Below are positions 33,858 to 41,434 of a stretch of 47,523 nucleotides of DNA, piece after piece; position 1 is the stretch's first letter; each line of letters starts with the position of its first letter. Origin of the DNA: JAWXUU01 sp044426085 (GTDB lineage Bacteria; Bacillota; Clostridia; Christensenellales; CAMQZB01); assembly GCA_044426085.1 (NCBI GenBank), contig JAWXUU010000014.1:1-47523 (forward strand). Direction: 5' to 3'. The notes under the pieces are model-generated. The model searched no databases, was not told the DNA's origin, and saw only the letters and a list, made by a program, of their open reading frames with translations. The position numbers were made by a program, and so were the translations under genes.

Positions 33858-34868
33858 TCATACTTTTTCGCCCGTTTCTGCACTTTGGAAAATCAAAAAA
33901 TACCCCTCGCCATCGGGGGCGGAAATATCAAGCGGAACAAACTGTAAATTTTCAAATTCGGGGGGCTTTGAAAACTTACCCTTCACGCCGTAGCCGATAT
34001 ATTGCACCATATCGTCGCCAAAAATTATCCCAACGGCATAAGATACGCCCTTTGAAAATTCCACTTTCACCCAACGACTGTTTTCAAGCACGTCTTCCAA
34101 AAATTCCTCTTTTGGGAATTTCGCAAGCATTTTTTCCACTTGCGGTTTCGCCATTTCAAAAAAGTTGATATCCTTTTCACGCTTTCTTTTTGTGGCTGAT
34201 TTGCCTTTTCCAGCATCATTGCTTTTGTTTTCAAGCGGGGTTGTTTTTGCTGTTTTAATTTCCGTTTCGCTTTGATTTTCGACTGAAATTTCAGCTGTTT
34301 TTTCATTTTTAGTTTTAGAAATTGTTCCCACTTTTGAATTTTTTATACTCTCTTTTTGCGTTTTTTCTGTGGCTGTTTTTGCATCTGCCTTGCTTTGTGG
34401 TTGCGATTTGCTTTGCTGTTGCGATTTGGCTTGCTGTTGCGATTTGGCTTTTGATTTCGACTTTGAATTTTCCAAAATGGCTTCTGCGCTCTTGCCCATT
34501 TCGCCAAGTTCCTTTTCGTAGTAGTTGAAATCTGCAACGCGGGCTTCAAATGCGTCGGTTGCTTCAATCTTTGGCAATTCAAATTCCTTTATCAAATTTG
34601 GGGAATTTCCGCCCTCGCAAACAAGCTTGCCGTTTTGGTATACCCCAATATAATACCACCGAGATTGCGTTTCGAAAGAAAAATCGCATTCGCCATTTTC
34701 AACCTTGCAAGAAACTTCGCAATCACGCAAAAACAGCACCACTTCGCCATCCAAAATGCCACCGCTTTTGAATTCGCATCTGCCAAGCCCGTCCATAACA
34801 TTAAGCAAAAGCAAACACCCATTTTCATCCCCATCAAAATTGACTAGCTCCTTAAAAAACGTCGCCAT
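33858..34868 (-). CDS. Hypothetical protein with Ser/Lys/Gln-rich linker (336 aa)
   Basis: Unrecognised cytoplasmic protein in three parts. An N-terminal beta domain (about 1-105) reads like a sensor or carrier module (GGILDGEVVLFLRDCEVSCKV ... RWYYIGVYQNGKLV). A disordered linker (about 125-235) carries tandem KSQQQ-type repeats. A C-terminal alpha/beta domain follows (about 240-336; FPKEEFLEDVLENSRWVKVEF ... VQYIGYGVKGKFSKPP ... FVPLDISAPDGEGYFLIFQ). No signal peptide. AAGGGGGA precedes the start. It resembles uncharacterised two-domain proteins of Clostridia, but this could not be checked here. Confidence 0.8.
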   Translation of the reverse strand: MATFFKELVNFDGDENGCLLLLNVMDGLGRCEFKSGGILDGEVVLFLRDCEVSCKVENGECDFSFETQSRWYYIGVYQNGKLVCEGGNSPNLIKEFELPKIEATDAFEARVADFNYYEKELGEMGKSAEAILENSKSKSKAKSQQQAKSQQQSKSQPQSKADAKTATEKTQKESIKNSKVGTISKTKNEKTAEISVENQSETEIKTAKTTPLENKSNDAGKGKSATKRKREKDINFFEMAKPQVEKMLAKFPKEEFLEDVLENSRWVKVEFSKGVSYAVGIIFGDDMVQYIGYGVKGKFSKPPEFENLQFVPLDISAPDGEGYFLIFQSAETGEKV

Positions 34869-34918
34869 ATTTTATCCCCCTTATCCTTTGCAATATTTTA
34901 TGCACAAACAAAACAAAG

Positions 34919-34959
34919 TAGAATATAAATAATTGGTGGAACCAATTATTTATATTCTA
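34919..34959. repeat. Perfect 19-bp palindrome, 3-base loop
   Basis: Arms TAGAATATAAATAATTGGT and its exact complement around GGA. No T tract, so not a standard terminator. It lies 50 bp upstream of the 336-aa protein gene and immediately precedes repeat copy 5. Confidence 0.9.
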
Positions 34960-35180
34960 ATTAAAAATTAAAAATTAAAAACAGGCTTCGCTCTGCGAGC
35001 TCGATAAAAATTGTGGTAAGGCACGTCGCTTCGCTCGTGCATTCAATTTATTGAAATTGTACTATAAAAATTTCTTCTTAATAGAAACGCGTTAATTATC
35101 TTATTTAATAATTGAAATGCATAGGGCGAAGCCCATGCCTTACCACAATTTTTAATTTTTAATTTTTAATTTTTAATTTC
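34960..35180. repeat. Composite palindromic element, copy 5
   Basis: Left arm: ATTAAAA heptamers, GCTTCGCTCTGCGAGC module, TTGTGGTAAG and GCACGTCGC-TTC-GCTCGTGC. Right arm: GCATAGGGC-GAA-GCCCATGC, CTTACCACAA and TTTTTAA heptamers without the module. Interior (35041-35110) AT-rich with no clear terminator. With the adjoining palindrome and terminator it accounts for the 437-bp gap. Confidence 0.9.
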
Positions 35181-35227
35181 CCCGTTCCACTCGCCCTCGG
35201 GCAAGGGATAAAACCTAAATATACAAC

Positions 35228-35264
35228 AAAAAAATAGAAAGACCAATAAAAATCGGTCTTTCTA
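35228..35264 (-). terminator. Terminator of the cmk-plsC-ispH/rpsA operon
   Basis: TAGAAAGACC / GGTCTTTCTA with a minus-strand seven-T tail, 41 bp after the stop codon. Confidence 0.88.
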
Positions 35265-35305
35265 AACTAAATATATTAAACTAAATAAAATTCAATTAAA
35301 ATAAA

Positions 35306-37363
35306 TTATTCGCTTTTGCCAAGAAGGTCAGCGATTGAAACACCAGTTGGTTCTGATGTTACCCATGATGTAAGTTCGTCTTCTCTTCTAGAGAATTCGC
35401 CGTCTTGTCTTCTGCGTGGTTTTCTTTCTGTTCTTTCTGGAGCTGGTGCTTTTTCTGGTTCTGGAAGCAACGCTTTGATAGAAAGGTTGATTTTGTTTTT
35501 GTTCATATCGATATCGATAACTTTCGCGTCAACTGGGTCACCTTCTGCAAGTGCGTGAGCGATGTTGTCAACATATGTGTGAGAAATTTGTGAAATGTGG
35601 ATAAGACCTTCAACATTTTCTTCGATTTGTACGATTGCACCGAAAGGTCTCAATCTTACAACTGCACCAGATACGATTGATCCAACTGGATATTTTTCTG
35701 CGATGATTTCGATTGGACGTTTTTGAAGTTGTTTGAATCCAAGTGAAACTTTGCTTGTTGCTCTGTCAGCTTTCAAAACTTTGAAATCGTATTCTTTGCC
35801 GATTTCCAAAACTTGGTCGCATGATTTGATGTTTTCCCATGATAGGTCAGAGATGTGAGCAAGACAGTCGAATCCTTCAACAGATACGAATGCACCAAAA
35901 TCAGTGAAACGCATAACTTTACCAGTCACAACTTCGTCAACAGCAATTTTGCTCCAGAAACCGTCTTCTTTTGCAAGTTTTTCAACTTCCAAGATTGCTT
36001 TTTGTGAAGCAATAAGGTCTTTACCTTCTGCTTTGATAACTTTCAATCTAAGTTTTTTACCAATATATTTTGGGAAATCTTTAGGGTTAACAAAACCAAC
36101 TTTAAGTTGTGAACCAGGAACGAAAATTGTGTATGTTCCCATTCTGCCTTTAAGTCCGCCTTTGTTTGATTGGCTGAATGCCATGCTGAATTCTTCGCCA
36201 GCAAGGATTCCTTCCATTTCTGCATCAATTTTAGCTTCTTCTTCGATAGCTTTAAGCGAAATCAAAAGCTTAGGAGTTGATTCCAAAACTTTTACGCTGA
36301 TTTTTTCGCCAACGTTGAATGCTTCTTTGCTGTATTCACCTTCAAGTGAAACTTCAGCTGCAGGTAGCAAAACTTCTGTTTTTGCATTTGGCAAAGATAG
36401 ATGTAGTCCGTCATCTGTGATTTGTTCAATCGTGCATTCAATGATTTGCCCCCTTCTAAAATTTTTCTTCTTTTCAAGAGACTCCATAACATCATCCATT
36501 GAAATTTCGGCCCCGACCAAATCTTTTTTAATTTCTTCCATCTTAAACTTTACCTCCTTGCTAAGCTCCCGTGGAGTTGAAGCGCCAGCAACTATAATTA
36601 TATTTTTGAAACCCTTGATATCGAAATTTTCGATCTCAGTTGGTTTATCAACGAAAATTGTTTTTGTGTTCTCACTTGCAATCTCAAAAAGTTTGCGCGT
36701 GTTTGAACTTTTTTTGCCACCCACAACAACGCATAGGTCTGCAGTTTTCGAAAGACGGCATGTTTCTACCTGTCTCTTCTCAGTAGTATAGCAAATTGTG
36801 TTGAAAACTTCAACTGTTTTGATACCTATATTGGAAATACTTTCACAAATTTTTTCAAATTTATCCTTGGAAAAGGTTGTTTGACTGACCACGCAAAGGT
36901 TTTTGTCACAAAGCGGTAGATTTTGCAACTCTTCTACGCTTTCGCAAACGTATTTTTCTGCATCTCCGCAATATCCCAAAATACCTTCAACTTCGGCATG
37001 ACCTTTCACACCGCAAATCAAAATCACTTTGTTCTTTTGCGAGTTTTCCCACACGATGTTGTGGATTTTTTTCACAAACGGGCATGTTGCATCGATAACT
37101 TCAAGTGCGGTTTCTTCCAGCTGATTTTGTATGCTTTTGGAAACGCCATGACTTCTTATCACAACTTTTTTGCCCGCGGTTTGCGACACTTCTTCCACAG
37201 CATAAATCCCTTTTTCTTCAAGCTGACCCACCACAAAATCGTTGTGGATAATATCGCCAAACGTGACGGCATTGCACTGTTTTTTTGCGATGTCAACTGC
37301 GTTTTGAACGCCGAAACAAAAGCCTGAGAATTCACCTATTGTGATTTTATATTCCTTAGGCAT
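35306..37363 (-). CDS. ispH: IspH (HMBPP reductase) fused to ribosomal protein S1
   Basis: A 685-residue two-part protein. Residues about 1-285 are IspH, with the three 4Fe-4S cysteines in FCFGV, DATCPFV and NTICYTT; it makes IPP/DMAPP, the last step of the MEP pathway. Residues about 300-640 hold four S1 RNA-binding repeats (RGQIIECTIEQI, the GMAFS-type second repeat, DEVVTGKVMRFTDFGAFV, GSIVSGAVVRLRPFGAIV). A basic tail follows (ERKPRRRQD). The ispH/rpsA fusion is known in Clostridia; the functional link is unclear. The start overlaps the plsC stop by one base (TAATG), so translation is coupled. Confidence 0.96.
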   Translation of the reverse strand: MPKEYKITIGEFSGFCFGVQNAVDIAKKQCNAVTFGDIIHNDFVVGQLEEKGIYAVEEVSQTAGKKVVIRSHGVSKSIQNQLEETALEVIDATCPFVKKIHNIVWENSQKNKVILICGVKGHAEVEGILGYCGDAEKYVCESVEELQNLPLCDKNLCVVSQTTFSKDKFEKICESISNIGIKTVEVFNTICYTTEKRQVETCRLSKTADLCVVVGGKKSSNTRKLFEIASENTKTIFVDKPTEIENFDIKGFKNIIIVAGASTPRELSKEVKFKMEEIKKDLVGAEISMDDVMESLEKKKNFRRGQIIECTIEQITDDGLHLSLPNAKTEVLLPAAEVSLEGEYSKEAFNVGEKISVKVLESTPKLLISLKAIEEEAKIDAEMEGILAGEEFSMAFSQSNKGGLKGRMGTYTIFVPGSQLKVGFVNPKDFPKYIGKKLRLKVIKAEGKDLIASQKAILEVEKLAKEDGFWSKIAVDEVVTGKVMRFTDFGAFVSVEGFDCLAHISDLSWENIKSCDQVLEIGKEYDFKVLKADRATSKVSLGFKQLQKRPIEIIAEKYPVGSIVSGAVVRLRPFGAIVQIEENVEGLIHISQISHTYVDNIAHALAEGDPVDAKVIDIDMNKNKINLSIKALLPEPEKAPAPERTERKPRRRQDGEFSRREDELTSWVTSEPTGVSIADLLGKSE

Positions 37364-37995
37364 TAAGATTGTGTTTCCTTTGTTTTATTTTGATTTTCCA
37401 CTCGCGTTTTTAACTGTGCAAGCTGATTTTCCATTTTCGCTTGGAAATCTTTTGTGAAGTTTTCAAGTTCTTCAGAATTCAATCTGCCTTCGAACTTTTC
37501 AACTTTGATAACGTCGCCAATAAGCATATAATTTCTTTTGAAAGCTTTTGGCTTATTCAAAAGAATAACCGGCACGATATCCGCACCTGTTTTAAGCGAG
37601 AACATTGAAACCCCTGTTTTGAAAGGCAAAAGTTCGCCCGGGGCTGTTTTGTTGCGCGTGCCTTCGGGATAAAGCGCAACCGCTTTTTCGTTTTCTAGCG
37701 TTGCGAGAATTTTTTTCATTGCGGAAAAATCATTGCCACCACGCGCGATTGAAACTGCACCAAGCCCGTTGAAAAGCCATTTTGTGAACCAGTTTCCACA
37801 GAGTTCTTCCTTGCACAAAAATGTCACGTTTCTCTTGAAATTAACGCCCATCAAAAGTGCGTCAAACCCCGAAAGGTGATTCGATGCAACAATGCAACGA
37901 TTTTCTGGCAACGGTTTTTTTCCATATACCTTAGTTGGGAAAACCAGTTTTAATGGTATTGTTAGCAGCACTCTTGCCACGTTATAAAGCCACAT
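37363..37995 (-). CDS. plsC: 1-acyl-sn-glycerol-3-phosphate acyltransferase
   Basis: A 210-residue membrane-associated acyltransferase making phosphatidic acid. The catalytic NHLSGFD (HX4D, His about 39, Asp about 44) and the substrate motif YPEGTRNKT (about 108-116) are present, with an N-terminal hydrophobic anchor. AAGGAG five bases upstream supports the start. Sits between cmk (9 bp upstream) and ispH/rpsA, the conserved Clostridia order. Confidence 0.95.
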   Translation of the reverse strand: MWLYNVARVLLTIPLKLVFPTKVYGKKPLPENRCIVASNHLSGFDALLMGVNFKRNVTFLCKEELCGNWFTKWLFNGLGAVSIARGGNDFSAMKKILATLENEKAVALYPEGTRNKTAPGELLPFKTGVSMFSLKTGADIVPVILLNKPKAFKRNYMLIGDVIKVEKFEGRLNSEELENFTKDFQAKMENQLAQLKTRVENQNKTKETQS

Positions 37996-38004
37996 TTTAT
38001 CTCC

Positions 38005-38676
38005 TTACACACCGATTATTTCATGTGTGATATCTTTCATTTTTTTAACCACTTCAACAAGCGTCATATCTGTTGAATCAATATATATTGCGTCATCTGC
38101 GCGCCTGAGCGGTGCAAATTCACGATTTTTGTCGTTTTCATCGCGGGTTTCAATTTCTTTTTGCAAAACTTCCACTGCTATGTCTTCGCCTTTTTCCAAA
38201 AGTTGCAAACGTCTTCTTTTCGCCCTTTCCTTGCTTGTTGCATCAAGATAGAACTTCACTTTCGCATCGGGGAACACGAATGTTCCGATTTCTCTGCCGT
38301 CCATAACTATGCTTTTGCCACTTGCAATCTCGCGCTGTTTTTCCACCATCGCAAGGCGAACACACACGAGTTTTGAAACGTCTGACGCCATTTGCGAAAT
38401 GTGATTTTCACGTATCGCAAGGGAAACATCTTCGCCGTTCAACACCACTTTCGTTTGGGAATTTTCATACCCCATATCTATTTTGATATCCCCCAAAACA
38501 GCAGAAACTTCTTCAGCAGAAAAAATATCCACACCATTTTGATGACAATAAAGCCCAATCGCACGATACATCGCGCCCGTATCAAGATAAGTTATCCCCA
38601 AATCCCCCGAAAGCGACTTAGCAATACTGCTCTTCCCAGCCCCACTTGGCCCGTCAATTGCGATAACGAAATTCAT
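38005..38676 (-). CDS. cmk: Cytidylate kinase
   Basis: A 223-residue kinase phosphorylating CMP/dCMP with ATP. Walker A is GPSGAGKSS (9-17). MDGREIGTFVFPDA and the LID region RAKRRRLQLLEKGE are typical. GGAGGAGG before the start gives a strong ribosome site. First gene of the cmk-plsC-ispH/rpsA block. In many Clostridia a baiN-like gene comes directly before it; here repeat copy 6 intervenes. Confidence 0.97.
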   Translation of the reverse strand: MNFVIAIDGPSGAGKSSIAKSLSGDLGITYLDTGAMYRAIGLYCHQNGVDIFSAEEVSAVLGDIKIDMGYENSQTKVVLNGEDVSLAIRENHISQMASDVSKLVCVRLAMVEKQREIASGKSIVMDGREIGTFVFPDAKVKFYLDATSKERAKRRRLQLLEKGEDIAVEVLQKEIETRDENDKNREFAPLRRADDAIYIDSTDMTLVEVVKKMKDITHEIIGV

Positions 38677-38744
38677 TTTTGCCTCCTCCGAATAAAGTTT
38701 TACATAAGCGTTGGTTTCTAGTGCTTATATTTGACCGTTTTTAA

Positions 38745-38917
38745 CAATTAAAAATTAAAATTAAAAACAGGCTTCGCTCTGCGAGCTCGATAAAAATTGT
38801 GGTATGGCACAGGCTTCGCCTTGTGCAGTCAATTTTTTATTATATTAAATAATAGAAAGTACAAGCGATAGCGAGTACATTACATTAATTTTCAATTTTT
38901 AATTTTTAATTTTTAAT
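38745..38917. repeat. Composite palindromic element, copy 6 (between baiN-like gene and cmk)
   Basis: Left arm: ATTAAAA heptamers, GCTTCGCTCTGCGAGC module, TTGTGGTATG and GCACAGGC-TTC-GCCTTGTGC. Right arm diverged: GTACAAGC-GATA-GCGAGTAC and TTACATTAATT, then TTTTTAA heptamers up to the baiN-like stop. Short AT interior, no terminator seen. Confidence 0.85.
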
Positions 38918-38918
38918 T

Positions 38919-38949
38919 GGGATTAATCTTGCAAGGCAAGATTAATCCC
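38919..38949. repeat. Perfect 14-bp palindrome over the baiN-like gene stop codon
   Basis: GGGATTAATCTTGC-AAG-GCAAGATTAATCCC. The left arm contains the stop codon (38923-38925); the right arm is coding. It abuts repeat copy 6. Confidence 0.9.
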
Positions 38950-40149
38950 CGCCATATATGCTGTTGAGAATGCGATTTGTAGGTTGAAACCGCCTGTTAT
39001 TGCGTCTAGGTCGAGAACTTCGCCGATGAAATATAGGTTCGGAACTTTTTTGCTCATCATTGTTTGCGGTGCTACTTCTTTAACCGAAACGCCACCACAA
39101 GTGATGATTCCGCCGTTTATTTCTTCGAAATCTCTCACGAAAAGCGGGTGATTTTTGAATGTTTCAAGAAGGGATTTTCTCTCTTCTTTTGTTATTTCGT
39201 TCACTTTTTTGTCGCCGTCTATTCCCGAAAGTTTTATAACCCTTTCGATAAGGTTTTGTGGAAGAAGGTCGAAAAGTGAGTTTTTGAAATTTTTGTTGAT
39301 GTTCTTTTCAAAATCTGAAAGCAGACGTTTTTCCATCATGTCGGCTGAAAGCGCCGGTTTCAAATCTAGCGTGATATCATAATCGCGCAAGTTCTTGCCC
39401 GCAAAAACCGCTGATGCCGTGAGAACAATCGGGCCTGAAATCCCGTTGTGAGTGAAAAGCATTTCTCCCATTTCTGAAAATTTGAGCTTGCCTTTCTTAT
39501 CTTTTATGTTGAGTTTGACATTTTTGAGCGCAAGTCCCGCGATATCGGAATTTCCGCCGTTTGTCACAAATCCGCAAAGTGAAACTTTTGGGTCTTTAAC
39601 CGCTAGCCCCATATTTTCTGCAAATTTATATCCGTCGCCCGTGCTTCCCGTTTGAATATACGTCACACCGCCAGTTGCAATCACGACCGCGTCGAAATTC
39701 TCGCGCACACCGCCCGTGTTGATAACAAACTGTTCACCTTTGCGAAAAATACTTTTCACTTCGGTGTTAAGCCTTGTTTCCACCCCAACTTTATCGCAAG
39801 CACCCGCAAGAATTCTCAAAACGTCACTTGATTTGTCGCTTACGGGGAAAACCCTTCCGCCGCGCTCAACTTTTGTCGCAAGACCGCGACTTTCGAAAAA
39901 TTCCATCACATCTTGCGGAGTTATGCTGTCGTAAGCACTCATCAAGAATTTTGGGTTTCTTAAAACCGCGCGGAAAAATTCTTCCTTTTCGCAGTCGTTT
40001 GTGATGTTGCAACGACCTTTGCCTGTTATGAACAACTTTTTCATGAGTTTTTCATTCTTTTCAAAGATTACAACTTGATTTTTATCATTCTTTGCGTGAA
40101 TTCCGCAAAAAACACCGCTAGCGCCACCGCCAACTATTGCTATTTTCAT
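38923..40149 (-). CDS. NAD(P)/FAD-dependent oxidoreductase (HI0933/BaiN-like)
   Basis: A 408-residue flavoprotein. The N-terminal FAD fold is GGGASGVFCGI (7-17), GKGRCNITND (about 43-52) is the diagnostic HI0933 motif, and the C-terminal GEVLDLDAITGGFNLQIAFSTAYMAG closes the FAD site. Physiological role of the family is uncertain; bile-acid BaiN is one characterised member. Start overlaps surE by four bases (ATGA), so the two are translationally coupled. Stop codon lies in a perfect 14-bp palindrome. Confidence 0.92.
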   Translation of the reverse strand: MKIAIVGGGASGVFCGIHAKNDKNQVVIFEKNEKLMKKLFITGKGRCNITNDCEKEEFFRAVLRNPKFLMSAYDSITPQDVMEFFESRGLATKVERGGRVFPVSDKSSDVLRILAGACDKVGVETRLNTEVKSIFRKGEQFVINTGGVRENFDAVVIATGGVTYIQTGSTGDGYKFAENMGLAVKDPKVSLCGFVTNGGNSDIAGLALKNVKLNIKDKKGKLKFSEMGEMLFTHNGISGPIVLTASAVFAGKNLRDYDITLDLKPALSADMMEKRLLSDFEKNINKNFKNSLFDLLPQNLIERVIKLSGIDGDKKVNEITKEERKSLLETFKNHPLFVRDFEEINGGIITCGGVSVKEVAPQTMMSKKVPNLYFIGEVLDLDAITGGFNLQIAFSTAYMAGINLALQD

Positions 40150-40931
40150 ATTATTCCTTTAGTGCTCTTCCTTGAACTGAAAATATCGTAGCACCTTTCA
40201 AGTTCTTCGAAATCCGTTCTGTTTTGCTTTATTGGCGTTATAGAAACCTTGCCGTTTTTCACAACTTCCACATCGCCGTTTGGCTGGTTTTGATTGTGGT
40301 CTACTGTGTAGCCGCCAAGTGAATAGAAAACGCCTTTTTCATCTTCACCTTTTTCATATACATCATTATAAATTTGCACGCCGATTTGAGTTAGTTCCAC
40401 CCCTTTCAAATCACCATATGCAAGGTTTGGCACGTTGATGTTCCAAACGCTTGTTCCGATGTGGGCATCAAAAAGCAATTGCAAATTTTCGCCGACAACT
40501 TTTGCGGCAGTTTGGTAGTTTCCATCTTCAAAATGGCAATCAAGTGAAACGGCAATCCCGCAAGCACCCGCAAGCGATCCTTCCATGCCAACGCCACACG
40601 TTCCCGAATACATAACATCCATGCCCATGTTTGGACCGTGGTTTATTCCGCCAATGACAATATCTGGCGCAAATGTTTTATCGATATCAAGACCAAGCTT
40701 TATGCAGTCTGCTGGTGTGCCGGAAAATTCCCATGCCTTCACGCCCAAATCCGCAAAAATGTCTGATTGCTTCACATATATCGGTTGGCGAACTGTGAGC
40801 GAATGAGAAAATCCACTTCTGTTGCCCATCGGTGCATAAACGCGAACCTCGTGATTTCTCGCAAGCTCTTTCACAAGCGCCAAAATCCCCACACTTCCAA
40901 TCCCGTCGTCGTTACCTATTAATATTTTCAT
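40146..40931 (-). CDS. surE: 5'/3'-nucleotidase SurE
   Basis: A 261-residue metal-dependent phosphatase acting on nucleoside monophosphates. The metal site includes the adjacent Asp pair in GNDDGIGSVGI (6-16), the Ser in NRSGFSHSLT and Asn in GGINHGPN. SGTPADCIKLG is also conserved. GAGGAAG precedes the start and a strong promoter lies 68-96 bp upstream. First gene of a pair with the baiN-like gene. Confidence 0.95.
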   Translation of the reverse strand: MKILIGNDDGIGSVGILALVKELARNHEVRVYAPMGNRSGFSHSLTVRQPIYVKQSDIFADLGVKAWEFSGTPADCIKLGLDIDKTFAPDIVIGGINHGPNMGMDVMYSGTCGVGMEGSLAGACGIAVSLDCHFEDGNYQTAAKVVGENLQLLFDAHIGTSVWNINVPNLAYGDLKGVELTQIGVQIYNDVYEKGEDEKGVFYSLGGYTVDHNQNQPNGDVEVVKNGKVSITPIKQNRTDFEELERCYDIFSSRKSTKGII

Positions 40932-40998
40932 AAAAACTTCCTCGTTTTTTATTTTTGATTTACTAGATTATGTATTATCTTTATGACTATACTCGTTT

Positions 40999-41027
40999 AT
41001 TATAACAGTTTTTTGTTATTATAACAA
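40999..41027 (-). promoter_or_regulatory. surE promoter
   Basis: Minus-strand TTGTTA (41022-41027), 17-bp spacer, TATAAT (40999-41004). A second TATAAT-like box overlaps the -35. Confidence 0.75.
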
Positions 41028-41103
41028 GGTAATTTAAATTGAAAATAAAAAAAGATTGGAGTTGGGAGGGGCGATGGGGATGAAATAGGACGGCAATGCC
41101 TTT

Positions 41104-41354
41104 TTGGATACAAGCAGTATCACCACTCGAATTGAAAGGTGAAAGGTGAAAGGTGAAAATTGTGGTATAGCACTTGCTTCGCTCGTGCATTCAATTATCT
41201 TAACATCGGAATAAAAAAAAGGGTTCACATCACAAAAAATGTGTACCCTTTAAATTTTAAAATTTAGCATGCACGAGCGAAGCAAGTGCTTACCACAATT
41301 TTCACCTTTCACCTTTCACCTTTCAATTCGCGTGGCATCGCCACTTGTATCCAA
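41104..41354. repeat. Composite palindromic element, copy 7 (highly symmetric)
   Basis: Bounded by TTGGATACAAG (41104) and CTTGTATCCAA (ending 41354). Both arms carry GTGAAAG-type heptamers and the same hairpin sequence: GCACTTGCTTCGCTCGTGC on the left, its exact complement on the right. Cores are TTGTGGTATAG and CTTACCACAA. Interior holds a terminator. Further GTGAAAA heptamers trail to about 41410. Fills most of the 503-bp surE-MFS gap. Confidence 0.92.
41212..41252. terminator. Bidirectional terminator in interior of element copy 7
   Basis: AAAGGGT (41218-41224) pairs with ACCCTTT (41245-41251), with an inner ACAT/ATGT pair and A/T tracts. It would end transcription of the MFS gene. Confidence 0.7.
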
Positions 41355-41434
41355 TATCCCACCGACGCCCATCTACACTTTTCACTTTTAAATTTTCACT
41401 TTAAAATTTAACAAGCTGGTGCAAAAACTCGCAT

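Noticed and set aside
34919..34959. Intrinsic terminator
   Set aside because: No T tract on either strand.
35904..36791. 295-codon plus-strand ORF
   Set aside because: Antisense to ispH/rpsA; no family features and no promoter.
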